Of a DNA stretch of 64,000 bases, positions 37,463 to 45,542 are shown piece by piece. The notes below the pieces were generated by a model that ran no database searches, was not told the DNA's origin, and worked only from the letters and a program-made list of their open reading frames with translations. The position numbers were made by a program, and so were the translations under genes. Each line of letters begins with the position of its first letter. Positions within the stretch are counted from its first letter, which is position 1. This DNA comes from Roseiarcus sp963741405 (lineage in GTDB: Bacteria; Pseudomonadota; Alphaproteobacteria; Rhizobiales; Beijerinckiaceae). Location: positions 1 through 64,000 of the forward strand of contig CAVUHX010000053.1 of assembly GCA_963741405.1 (NCBI GenBank), read 5' to 3'.

Positions 37463-37731
37463 AAGAGAACTCCATGGCGCTATGGCCGTCGCCTACGGCG
37501 CCGTCCCACGTGCCTCATCCTGAGGCGCTCTTCGCCGTGAGGCAAAGGGCCTCGAAGGATGCTCGGTGGCCGCAACGAAGCGCCCTCGTCCCCTCGACAC
37601 GCTCGGGGCAGGCTCTTCGAGACGCCCCCTGCGCGGGCTCCTCAGGATGAGCGGGCGACGATCCGCCTCGATTCCCGGCGCCTGTTCCTATAGACCCCCG
37701 CGTAAGCCGGACAAAACGCGAGCCCTGAACG
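37463..37731. repeat. REP-type repeats upstream of purB
   Basis: Palindromic modules of the dispersed class: CTCATCCTGAGGCGCTCTTC near 37505, a CCTCGAAGGATGCTCGG segment, CTCGACACGCTCGGGGCAGG near 37594, and CTCCTCAGGATGAGCGG near 37640. They lie in the gap between the divergent oxidoreductase pseudogene and purB; any promoter for purB is probably in the last ~80 bp. Confidence 0.65.
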
Positions 37732-39036
37732 ATGATCCCCCGCTATTCCCGCCCCGACATGACCGCGATCTGGTCGCCCGAGACGCGCTTCCGCATCTGG
37801 TTCGAGATCGAGGCGCATGCCTGCGACGCGCTGGCCGAGCTCGGCATCATCCCGAAGGAGGCGGCGAAGGCGATCTGGGAGAAGGGCGGCAAGGCGACAT
37901 TCAATATCGAGCGGATCGACGAGATCGAGCGCGTCACCAGGCACGACGTGATCGCCTTCCTCACCCATCTCGCCGAGTTCATCGGCCCCGATTCGCGCTT
38001 CGTCCATCAGGGCATGACGAGCTCGGACGTGCTCGACACCTGCCTCGCCGTGCAGCTCCAGCGCGCGAGCGACATCCTGATCGCCGATGTCGACGCGCTG
38101 CTCGCGGCGCTGAAGCGCCGCGCTTACGAGCATAAGATGACCCCGACCATCGGCCGCTCGCACGCCATCCACGCCGAGCCGACCACCTTCGGCGTCAAGC
38201 TCGCGCTGGCTTATGCGGAATTTTCCCGCGCCCGCGAGAGGCTCGTTGCGGCGCGCGAGGAAATTTCGACGTGCGCCATCTCGGGCGCGGTCGGCACTTT
38301 CGCCAACATCGATCCGCGGGTCGAGGAGCATGTGGCGAAGAAATTGGGGTTGAAACCCGAGCCGGTGTCGACCCAGGTGATCCCGCGCGACCGTCACGCC
38401 GCCTTCTTCGCCACGCTCGGGGTGGTCGCGTCCTCGGTCGAGCGGCTTGCGACCGAAATCCGGCATCTGCAGCGCACCGAGGTGCTGGAGGCGGAGGAAT
38501 TTTTCTCGGAAGGACAGAAGGGCTCGTCGGCCATGCCGCACAAGCGCAACCCCGTCCTGACCGAGAACCTGACCGGCCTCGCCCGGATGGTGCGCTCGGC
38601 GGTGATTCCGGCGCTTGAAGACGTCGCCCTGTGGCACGAGCGCGACATCTCCCATTCCTCGGTCGAGCGGATGATCGGCCCGGACGCGACGATCACGCTC
38701 GACTTCGCCCTGGCGCGGCTCGCCGGCGTGATCGACAAGCTCGTCGTCTATCCGGCGACCATGAAGAAGAATCTCGACCGGCTCGGCGGGCTGATCCATT
38801 CGCAGCGGGTGCTGCTCGCGCTGACCCAGAAGGGCGTGTCGCGCGAGGAGGCTTACGCGCTGGTGCAGCGCAACGCGATGCCGGTCTGGCGCGGCGAGGG
38901 CGAGTTCCTGTCGTTGCTCAAGGCCGACAGCGACGTGGCCAAGGCACTGTCGCCGCAGGAGCTCGAGGCTTTGTTCGACCTCGGCTATCATCTGAAGCAC
39001 GTGGATACGATTTTTCGGCGGGTGTTCGGCGAGTAG
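37732..39036 (+). CDS. purB: Adenylosuccinate lyase
   Basis: The 434 residues match PurB. It splits adenylosuccinate to AMP and fumarate, and SAICAR to AICAR, in purine synthesis. The start reads MIPRYSRPDMTAIWSPETRF. Markers are HQGMTSSDVLDTCLAVQL, a catalytic-His region GRSHAIHAEPTTFG, and the superfamily signature GQKGSSAMPHKRNPVLTENL. The gene ends at 39036. It is upstream of a parDE-type pair in the same direction, about 100 nt away. No copy of the purB end was found beyond that pair. Confidence 0.97.
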   Translation: MIPRYSRPDMTAIWSPETRFRIWFEIEAHACDALAELGIIPKEAAKAIWEKGGKATFNIERIDEIERVTRHDVIAFLTHLAEFIGPDSRFVHQGMTSSDVLDTCLAVQLQRASDILIADVDALLAALKRRAYEHKMTPTIGRSHAIHAEPTTFGVKLALAYAEFSRARERLVAAREEISTCAISGAVGTFANIDPRVEEHVAKKLGLKPEPVSTQVIPRDRHAAFFATLGVVASSVERLATEIRHLQRTEVLEAEEFFSEGQKGSSAMPHKRNPVLTENLTGLARMVRSAVIPALEDVALWHERDISHSSVERMIGPDATITLDFALARLAGVIDKLVVYPATMKKNLDRLGGLIHSQRVLLALTQKGVSREEAYALVQRNAMPVWRGEGEFLSLLKADSDVAKALSPQELEALFDLGYHLKHVDTIFRRVFGE

Positions 39037-39138
39037 GGGGCATTCTCAAAGGGTGAGGCGGCGCGCGTTTCCTTGGCTTGTGTGAGGCTTGGTGTATGAT
39101 TAAATCATGCGTCTTCTCTCTCGCACGGAGCACAGGTC

Positions 39139-39426
39139 ATGCGAAACACCCGGCCGCTCACCGTGACTCTTCCCCATGAAATGGCGGCGATGGTAAAGGC
39201 CAAGGTCGCTTCGGGAGAATACGCGACCGAAAGCGAAGTTGTCCGAGACGGTCTGCGCGCGTTGCAGGCGCGCGACGCCGCCGTAGAAGCTTGGCTCCGC
39301 GGGGAGGTTGCCAGAAGCTACGACGATTTCGCCGTTGATCCGTCGACCGCCATTCCGGCCGGGGAGATTATGGGGCGCCTGCGCTCCACGTTTCGGAAGC
39401 GCCCGCCCAAGACCGCAGACCGATGA
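39139..39426 (+). CDS. ParD-type antitoxin
   Basis: The 95 residues start MRNTRPLTVTLPHEMAAMVK, followed by KVASGEYATESEVVRDGLRA. This is the ribbon-helix-helix and linker of the ParD/CopG-Arc antitoxins. The C terminus is acidic then basic and presumably wraps the toxin. It overlaps the toxin gene by 4 nt (ATGA), so translation is coupled. It is likely an autorepressor together with the toxin. Confidence 0.88.
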   Translation: MRNTRPLTVTLPHEMAAMVKAKVASGEYATESEVVRDGLRALQARDAAVEAWLRGEVARSYDDFAVDPSTAIPAGEIMGRLRSTFRKRPPKTADR

Positions 39427-39749
39427 AGCAATACCAGGTCGTCTTCACGCGCAGCGCGGAGGGACAGCTCAACGAACTCTACAGCTTCATCGCCGAAAAC
39501 GGGGGCGAGACAAGTGCGGAGACCTTCGTAGGCGGTATCGTTGCTGATTGCCTTTCGCTCTCGATGTTCCCGGAACGAGGGACCCGACGCGACGACATTC
39601 GCCAGAACTTGCGCGTTAAAGGCTATAGGCGGCGCGTTTCGATCGCCTTTTCGGTCGACGCTGCATCGGCGTTGGTCGTGATACATGGCATCTTCTATGG
39701 CGGTCAGGATTTCGAATCCCTGCTTCGCGACACGACCACCGAGGATTGA
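39423..39749 (+). CDS. ParE/RelE-type toxin
   Basis: The 108 residues read MKQYQVVFTRSAEGQLNELY, SFIAENGG, then FPERGTRRDDIRQNLRVKGY and the close VIHGIFYGGQDFESLL. This is the ParE-superfamily fold. Family members inhibit DNA gyrase or act as RNases; sequence alone does not decide. The pair looks intact and sits immediately downstream of purB. Confidence 0.88.
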   Translation: MKQYQVVFTRSAEGQLNELYSFIAENGGETSAETFVGGIVADCLSLSMFPERGTRRDDIRQNLRVKGYRRRVSIAFSVDAASALVVIHGIFYGGQDFESLLRDTTTED

Positions 39750-39819
39750 CTGAGCTTACGGTGGCCGCCCCTCTCGCCACGTTGGAGCCGCGCGCCGCCA
39801 CCGCCTCCGGCGCCGCGGC

Positions 39820-41073
39820 TCAACGCCCCGGCGCCTCCAGAAAGAACCGCAGCATCTCGCGCGAGGCGTCGGGTCCGTGGCGGTCCGTGAACGATCCTTC
39901 CGGGTCGCCTCCCGACCAGGCGTGCCCCAATCCCTCGATCGCCCAATGCTCGGCGTGGGGAGCGCCGCTCGCGTCGGCGATTACGGTGCGCGTGTAGGCG
40001 CGCCCTCCCACGACGCCGTCATGCTGCGTTTCGTGCGCCCGATCGGAGAGGGCGGCGCGAGCGTCGGCCAGGATCGCCTCGCCGTTCGACGGATCGACGG
40101 TCCTGTCGTCCGCGCCATGAAAGACGATCGTTCGGACGCGGCCTTTGGGCTTTTTGGCCCGGCGGTTCCCGGGCGCATGGCCCTGGGCGCCGCGCATGGC
40201 GGCGAAAGCTGACGGCAGGTCGGCGGCGGACCCGTAGGCGAGGCCCGAGTGAACGCCGGCGGCGGCGTAAAGCTCGGAATAGGTGGCGCTCATGATCGCG
40301 GCCATGGCGCCGCCGGCCGAAAGTCCGGCGACATAGACACGGGCCGGGTCGACCCCGAATTCCGCGATGATTTCGCGCGTGATGCCGGCGATGATGCTGG
40401 GCTCGCCCGCATCGCGTATCTGGTCTCTGGGGTTGAACCAGTTCCAGCAGGCTGACGAATTGGCGCTCGGCGGCTGCCGCGGATAGGCGACGATGAAGCC
40501 GTGCTCTTCGGCCAGGCGGTTCATGCCGGTTCCCACCGCAAAGTCGTCGGGATCTTGTGTGCAACCATGCAGCATGACGATCAGGGGAGCGGTCCGGCCG
40601 CGGGTGCGGCTCGGGACATAAAGGGAATAGTCCCTCGAGCCGGCCGCGCAGGCGAAGGTCCGCGTAAGGTAAACCGCGCCGTCCGGCGCACGAACCGTCG
40701 GCGCCTTGCGCAATTTCGAGGCCGGCGCCGCGCGAAGGCGAAGACCGGAAAGATCGGCCTCGCGCAACAGCCTCAGGACCTGTCCCAGCGGCCGTCTCGG
40801 GCGCGCGGAGATGCGGTCTTCCGCATCGGCGTCCTGTCTGCGTTCGCTCTGCGCGGCCGCATGGCGCGGGGGCGGTTCGACCGCGACGGATGTCTCGGAC
40901 CCTTCGGATGGCGCCGCGAGCAATCGGACGCTTTCGGGCGGCCGCTCGACGTCCGGAGCAGCGGCGCCTCGTCCGATCAGCGCGCGCTGGATGACGCGCG
41001 TCGCTTCCGTCAATTTTTGCGCGCGCGTGAGCTCGAAAGCCTCGCGCATGGCTGCGCCGAAATCCGGTTTCAT
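39820..41073 (-). CDS. PHB depolymerase family esterase (alpha/beta hydrolase)
   Basis: The ATG at 41073 (MKPDFGAAMREAFELTRAQK) follows AAGGAC; an alternative GTG at 41115 overlaps the upstream gene. The N-terminal ~130 residues are helical then arginine/alanine-rich. The hydrolase domain starts near APDGAVYLTRTF and carries the oxyanion region LIVMLHGCTQDPDDFAVGTG, the nucleophile box GLSAGGAM, an Asp near HGADDRTVDPSN and the final His in EGLGHAWSGGDP. No signal peptide, so an intracellular polyhydroxyalkanoate or ester substrate is likely. It is in an operon with the upstream RHH gene. Confidence 0.85.
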   Translation of the reverse strand: MKPDFGAAMREAFELTRAQKLTEATRVIQRALIGRGAAAPDVERPPESVRLLAAPSEGSETSVAVEPPPRHAAAQSERRQDADAEDRISARPRRPLGQVLRLLREADLSGLRLRAAPASKLRKAPTVRAPDGAVYLTRTFACAAGSRDYSLYVPSRTRGRTAPLIVMLHGCTQDPDDFAVGTGMNRLAEEHGFIVAYPRQPPSANSSACWNWFNPRDQIRDAGEPSIIAGITREIIAEFGVDPARVYVAGLSAGGAMAAIMSATYSELYAAAGVHSGLAYGSAADLPSAFAAMRGAQGHAPGNRRAKKPKGRVRTIVFHGADDRTVDPSNGEAILADARAALSDRAHETQHDGVVGGRAYTRTVIADASGAPHAEHWAIEGLGHAWSGGDPEGSFTDRHGPDASREMLRFFLEAPGR

Positions 41074-41111
41074 TGTCTTGTCCTTGTTCGCGAAGGGGGA
41101 GGCTGGATCGG

Positions 41112-41531
41112 TCACCCGATACGGTCGCCGAGCGCCGCCTTGACCGCCTTGCTGGCGTGAAGGGCGCCGAGGACGGTGATCGATTCGATCGAGGCGAGCG
41201 CGAGCTCGGGCGTGACGTCGTCGTCGATCGTCGCAAGTCCGACGACCTGGATGCTGACCCTGTCGCCCTTCTCCTTCACACCCTCGAGCTCCTTTCGGCT
41301 GAAGCGTCGCAGGCCGAGTTCGAGGGTGCGCCGCACGATCGACTGCCGGACGGCGTCCGCGTGCGAGGCGAGCTGGTTGCGGATCGCCGTCCGAATAAAG
41401 TCGGTGCGATTGGAATAGAAGCCCTCGCGCACCAGGAGATCGATGTGGCCGAGGTCGACGAACCCGAGGTTGATCGTAATCTTTTCACTGTCGGCCGCTT
41501 TGTCTCGCAGCCGGCGGATCTCCGCGCTCAT
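41112..41531 (-). CDS. CopG-type ribbon-helix-helix regulator upstream of the esterase
   Basis: The start at 41531 (MSAEIRRLRDKAADSEKITI) has GGAGAG at good spacing; earlier in-frame ATGs at 41540 and 41555 are weaker. Residues about 18-60 form an extended RHH DNA-binding domain: EKITINLGFVDLGHIDLLVR, then EGFYSNRTDFIRTAIRNQL. The C-terminal half (about 80 residues) is helical and may bind a ligand. Proteins of this arrangement regulate polyhydroxyalkanoate-related or esterase genes by context. The stop lies a few tens of bases before the esterase start. Confidence 0.75.
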   Translation of the reverse strand: MSAEIRRLRDKAADSEKITINLGFVDLGHIDLLVREGFYSNRTDFIRTAIRNQLASHADAVRQSIVRRTLELGLRRFSRKELEGVKEKGDRVSIQVVGLATIDDDVTPELALASIESITVLGALHASKAVKAALGDRIG

Positions 41532-41546
41532 TATGACCATCTCTCC

Positions 41547-41564
41547 ACCATCCATATAGATGGT
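41547..41564. promoter_or_regulatory. Inverted repeat ACCATC-N6-GATGGT, candidate autoregulatory operator
   Basis: Perfect 6-bp arms with a CATATA spacer lie directly upstream of, and around the first possible start codons of, the RHH gene. RHH proteins commonly bind such short symmetric sites in tandem over their own promoter. A second partial motif (TATATAG) follows. The function is inferred from position. Confidence 0.45.
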
Positions 41565-41569
41565 ATATA

Positions 41570-41813
41570 GAAGGGCTCGTCTGCGTTTGCAAGGACGGAC
41601 TGACCCTCCGGGGTCAGGCGTGAGATATCCTTGTTCCCTGCTCGATCCGAAAATCTCCCTGCTCGGCAGCGTAGAATTTTCACGGAACCGCCTCGAATCA
41701 ATGGCCTTTTCGGCGCGGCTTTTCCGAAAAGGGGCCCCGAATGCGAGAGAATCCCTGCATTGTTCCCTGATGGCAGGGAATTTGGGCCGCGCCCCGAACG
41801 CGGAGCGCCCGCC
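41570..41813. repeat. Decayed dispersed-element relic between the RHH gene and the ABC operon
   Basis: The stretch holds TTCCCTGCTCGATCCGAAAA, a CTGCTCGGCAGCGTAGAATT segment and, near 41751-41777, an inverted repeat TCCCTG...CAGGGA. Sequences of this wording recur across alphaproteobacterial genomes next to phage-integrase-type or recombinase relics (from memory; a search is needed). No frame is intact. It also contains the 3' flank of livF without a T-rich terminator. Confidence 0.4.
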
Positions 41814-42521
41814 TCAGACTTCGAGCCATTCCTTGCGAATGGCGGTCGCGCCCATGAGAGCCGCCGGGGAGCCTTCGTAGACGATCTTGCCGTGGCCCAT
41901 CACGTAGAGCCTGTGGCTGACCTTCAGCGCGATCGTCAGTTTCTGCTCGACCAGCAGGATCGAGACGCCCCGGCGGGCGATTTCCTCGAGCAGACGGCCG
42001 ACATGCTCGACCATCATCGGCGACAGGCCTTCGGTCGGTTCGTCGACCATGATCAGGTCGGGGTCGCCCATCAGCGTCCGGCAGATCGCCAGCATCTTCT
42101 GCTCGCCCCCGGACAGCACGCCGCCGGGCGTCTCCGCGCGCTCTTCGAGCCGCGGGAAGATGCGGAACATGTCGGCCATCGTCCAGCGGCCGGCCGCCTT
42201 GCCCGGCTTCTCGCCGAGCATCAGGTTCTGCCGGACCGTGAGGCCGGGGAAGATATCCCGCGTCTCCGGGACATAGCCGAGGCCGCGGCGCGCCGTCTCG
42301 TGCGGCTTCAGCCCCGCGATCTCCTCGCCCTTGAACCTTATCGAGCCCTTCGGCCGCACGTCGCCCATGACCGCCTTGATCGTGGTCGAGCGGCCGACGC
42401 CGTTGCGCCCGAGCAGGCTGACGATTTCGTTCTCGTCGATCCGGAACGTGACGCCGTGCAGGATATGGCTCTTGCCGTAATAGGCGTTGAGGCCGGCGAC
42501 CTCGAGCAGCGGCGCTCTCAT
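41814..42521 (-). CDS. Liv-type ABC transporter ATPase (LivF-like)
   Basis: The 235 residues carry ABC motifs. Walker A is GRNGVGRSTT with Arg in place of the catalytic Lys; Q-loop and signature are PGGVLSGGEQKMLAICRTLM and Walker B is DLIMVDEPTEGL. It is homologous to LivF, the second ATPase of branched-chain amino acid or amide importers. It overlaps the upstream ATPase by 4 nt. The Lys to Arg change would normally impair ATP hydrolysis; I believe the wording GRNGVGRST occurs in a subset of LivF relatives, but this needs a survey. Confidence 0.88.
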   Translation of the reverse strand: MRAPLLEVAGLNAYYGKSHILHGVTFRIDENEIVSLLGRNGVGRSTTIKAVMGDVRPKGSIRFKGEEIAGLKPHETARRGLGYVPETRDIFPGLTVRQNLMLGEKPGKAAGRWTMADMFRIFPRLEERAETPGGVLSGGEQKMLAICRTLMGDPDLIMVDEPTEGLSPMMVEHVGRLLEEIARRGVSILLVEQKLTIALKVSHRLYVMGHGKIVYEGSPAALMGATAIRKEWLEV

Positions 42522-43270
42522 GCGCCCTCCGCTTGGCCGAGATAGGCCTCCTGGACTTCCGCGTTCTCCCGGATGCGCTCGGGCGTGTCGCTGGCGACGA
42601 TCCGGCCGTAGACCAGCACCGAAATGCGGTCGGCGAGGTCGAACACGACCCCCATGTCGTGTTCGACCATCACGAGCGTCCGCCCCTCGCTCACCTTGCG
42701 GATCAGCGCGACCGCCTGCGCGCTCTCGCCCGCGTTCATCCCCGCTGTCGGCTCGTCGAGCAGGATCACGCTGGCCCCTCCGGCGACCGTGACGCCGATC
42801 TCGAGCGAACGCTGCTCGGCGTAGCTCAGGATCCCGGCCTGGACGTCGCGGCGGGCGGTCAGGCCGATCTGCTCCATGAGCCATTCCGTCTTGTCGCGAA
42901 GGTCGCTCAGGCCGTCGAGCGGGCGCCAGAAGGAATATCGGTAGCCGAGCGACCAGAGCGTCGCGCAGCGCAGGTTTTCGAACACCGACAGTTTTGGAAA
43001 GATGTTGGTGATCTGGAAGCTGCGTGCGAGGCCGCGCCGGTAGATCTCGAACGGCTCCAGACCGTCGATGCGCCTGCCGTCGAGCTTTATCTCGCCGGAA
43101 GTGGGTTTGATGCGGCCGCTGATGAGATGAAACAGGGTCGACTTGCCGGCGCCGTTGGGGCCGATGATCGCGTGCCGCTCACCCTTCCCGACCTGCAGCG
43201 TGATGCCGCGGATGATCTGCGCGAGCCCGAACGTCTTGGTGACGTCGGTCAGGTCGAGAGCCGCGGTCAT
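42518..43270 (-). CDS. Liv-type ABC transporter ATPase (LivG-like)
   Basis: The 250 residues have a canonical Walker A (IIGPNGAGKSTLFHLISG), then RSFQITNIFPKLSVFENL, the LSYAEQRSLEIG signature (with AEQ in place of GGQ) and Walker B VILLDEPTAGMN, followed by VMVEHDMGVVFDLADRI. It is the ATPase partner of the gene just downstream (4-nt overlap) and of the permease upstream. The start is MTAALDLTDVTKTFGLAQII. Confidence 0.92.
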   Translation of the reverse strand: MTAALDLTDVTKTFGLAQIIRGITLQVGKGERHAIIGPNGAGKSTLFHLISGRIKPTSGEIKLDGRRIDGLEPFEIYRRGLARSFQITNIFPKLSVFENLRCATLWSLGYRYSFWRPLDGLSDLRDKTEWLMEQIGLTARRDVQAGILSYAEQRSLEIGVTVAGGASVILLDEPTAGMNAGESAQAVALIRKVSEGRTLVMVEHDMGVVFDLADRISVLVYGRIVASDTPERIRENAEVQEAYLGQAEGA

Positions 43271-44526
43271 GCGCGGCCCCTGGCGCGAAGGCCTTTGTTG
43301 ACCGAGCCCCAGGCGTCGTCGACCTTCGGCCAGAGGAGCCACGTGGCCGCGGCGCTTCCGGCGCACAGGACGAGCGCCGCGGCCCAGGGCGCGGTCGAGG
43401 ACGCGTCGACCGCGAAGCCGAACAGGTTCATCGCCGAGCCCTCGCTGCGCGCCATCGCCAACTGGCGATTGGCCAGCTCGATCAGCATCACGGCGCCGAC
43501 GAAGCCGGCCGCCAGGCCCGGCGCGACAAGCCCGTAAGCGGGGGCGAGGCGGCGGAATTCGCCGGAGCGCGCGGCTTCCCGGTGGCGCATCAGCCAGCCG
43601 GCGAGGCCGCCCGGGGCAAACGACACGACGCCGATGAACAGCAGGCCGAAATAGAGCTGCCAGGCGTTCGTCACATCGGAAAGATTGATCTGCAGGAAAG
43701 TGATGATGACCGCGCCGAGGATCGGGCCCGCGAAGACGCCGACGCCGCCGATGTAGGTCATCAGCAGAACCATGCCAGATTGCTGGGCGCCGAGCTGCTG
43801 GGCATTCATGATTTCGAAGTTGATCGCAGCGAGGCCGCCCGCAATCCCGGCGAAAAAGGCGGCGAAACTGAAGGCGAGGAGGCGGATCCGCTGGGCCGAA
43901 TAGCCGACATATTGGACCCGTTCGGGATTATCGCGCACCGCATTGCACAGGCGCCCGAAGGGCGTGCGCGTCAGCGCATACATTGCCGCGACGCACAGGA
44001 AGCACCAGAACGCGATCAGATAATAGACTTCGATCTGGGGCCCGAACCTCAGTCCGAACAGGGGGCCGAGCTTGGCGCGGTTGGTGGTGATTCCCTCCTC
44101 TCCGCCGAAGAAGGTGCGCAGAATGAACGAACTCGACGAGACGAGCTCGCCGATGCCGAGCGAGATCATGGAAAAGACCAGCCCCGCCCGCCGGGTCGAA
44201 ACGACACCGAACAGGACGCCGAAGCCGAGCCCCGCCACACCGCCGACGATCGGCATGATCGCCACCGGCACGCCGAGCTTGCCGTGGATGACGGCGTTCA
44301 TCGCGTGGATGGCGACGAAGCCGCCGAGGCCGTAATAGACGGCGTGGCCGAACGACAGGAGGCCCGTCTGCCCGAGCAGCATGTTGTAGGACAGGGCGAA
44401 GATGATCATGACGCCCATGACCGACATCATCGTCAGCGCCGTTCCCGAGGAAAACACCTGCGGGGCGAGGGCGAGCGCCGCCGCGAATGCGAGCCATGGC
44501 CAGAGGAAGCGGGCCGACCCTTTCAC
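43267..44526 (-). CDS. Liv-type ABC transporter permease (LivM-like)
   Basis: A GTG start at 44526 overlaps the stop of the upstream permease (GTGA), giving 419 residues with 8-10 hydrophobic segments: YNMLLGQTGLLSFGHAVYYG, ISLGIGELV and GGVGVFAGPILGAVIITFL are family markers. LivM forms half of the inner-membrane channel. The C terminus is longer than usual, with two extra hydrophobic stretches (about 340-395). Confidence 0.9.
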   Translation of the reverse strand: MKGSARFLWPWLAFAAALALAPQVFSSGTALTMMSVMGVMIIFALSYNMLLGQTGLLSFGHAVYYGLGGFVAIHAMNAVIHGKLGVPVAIMPIVGGVAGLGFGVLFGVVSTRRAGLVFSMISLGIGELVSSSSFILRTFFGGEEGITTNRAKLGPLFGLRFGPQIEVYYLIAFWCFLCVAAMYALTRTPFGRLCNAVRDNPERVQYVGYSAQRIRLLAFSFAAFFAGIAGGLAAINFEIMNAQQLGAQQSGMVLLMTYIGGVGVFAGPILGAVIITFLQINLSDVTNAWQLYFGLLFIGVVSFAPGGLAGWLMRHREAARSGEFRRLAPAYGLVAPGLAAGFVGAVMLIELANRQLAMARSEGSAMNLFGFAVDASSTAPWAAALVLCAGSAAATWLLWPKVDDAWGSVNKGLRARGRA

Positions 44527-45458
44527 GATTCCCGCGTTCCCATGAGGCCCGTGGGCCGGACGATCAGGATGATCACGAGCAGGAGATAGGGAATGATCGG
44601 CGCGAGCTGCGCGATCGTCACCTGCCAAAGGTCGCCGAGGTACGGGGGCGCGACAGGCCCGAACACTTCGGCCAGCGAGCCGTTCATCGCCACCGCGAAG
44701 GTCTGGATCAGGCCGATCAGCAGCGAGGCGACAAAGGCGCCGGCAAGGGAGCCAAGGCCGCCCACGACGATGACGACGAACAGAATCGGCCCGAGCATCG
44801 CCGCCATCGTCGGCTGGGTCACCAGCGCCGGGCCGGCAATGGCGCCGGCCAGGCCCGCGAGCGCAGCGCCCGCACCGAACACCAGGGTGAAGATCCGCGG
44901 CACATCATGGCCGAGCATCGCCACCATGTCGGGATGGGTCAGGGCCGCCTGGATGATGAGCCCGATCCGCGTCCTCTTCAGGACGACGAACAGCGCCGCG
45001 AACATCGCCACCGCCGTCACGAGCATGAACATGCGATAGGCGGGATAAGTGGTGTCGAAGAGACGGAAGGCGACGAAATCGAGCGATGGGGGCACGCGAT
45101 AATCGACGGGCAGCTTGCCCCAGATCATCGACACGACCTCTTCGATGACGAAGGCCAGCCCGAAGGTGAACAGCAGCTCGGAGACGTGGCCGAGCCGGTG
45201 GAGCCGCCGCAGCCCGAACCGCTCGACCGCCGCGCCGATCGCGCCCACGGCGATCGGCGCGACGAAGAATCCTGGCCAAAAGCCGAGGCGCCGCTCGATC
45301 TCGAAGCCGAAATAGGCGCCGAGCATGTAGAAGCTCACGTGGGCGAAGTTCAGCACGCCCATCATGCTGAACACCAGCGTCAGCCCGCTGGCGAGCATGA
45401 AGAGCAACATGCCGTACAGGACGCCGTTCAGCGTCGAGAACGCGATGATCTCAAGCAT
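44523..45458 (-). CDS. Liv-type ABC transporter permease (LivH-like)
   Basis: The 311 residues open MLEIIAFSTLNGVLYGMLLF and have about eight membrane segments; SGLTLVFSMMGVLNFAHVSF is the LivH signature region and GGLGSLAGAFVASLLIGLIQ the second. It is the other half of the channel. It overlaps livM by 4 nt. Confidence 0.92.
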   Translation of the reverse strand: MLEIIAFSTLNGVLYGMLLFMLASGLTLVFSMMGVLNFAHVSFYMLGAYFGFEIERRLGFWPGFFVAPIAVGAIGAAVERFGLRRLHRLGHVSELLFTFGLAFVIEEVVSMIWGKLPVDYRVPPSLDFVAFRLFDTTYPAYRMFMLVTAVAMFAALFVVLKRTRIGLIIQAALTHPDMVAMLGHDVPRIFTLVFGAGAALAGLAGAIAGPALVTQPTMAAMLGPILFVVIVVGGLGSLAGAFVASLLIGLIQTFAVAMNGSLAEVFGPVAPPYLGDLWQVTIAQLAPIIPYLLLVIILIVRPTGLMGTRES

Positions 45459-45542
45459 CCGGGGCCGACTCTCGAGAGATCGGCGCGATTCCCGCGCCGC
45501 GGTCTGCGGGCCGGAGCGATTGCGGCGCCGGCCCGCTTCGCC

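Noticed and set aside
39139..39830. Copy of the purB 3' end after parDE, expected from the gene-end model
   Set aside because: No segment resembling the purB end was found between 39750 and 39830.
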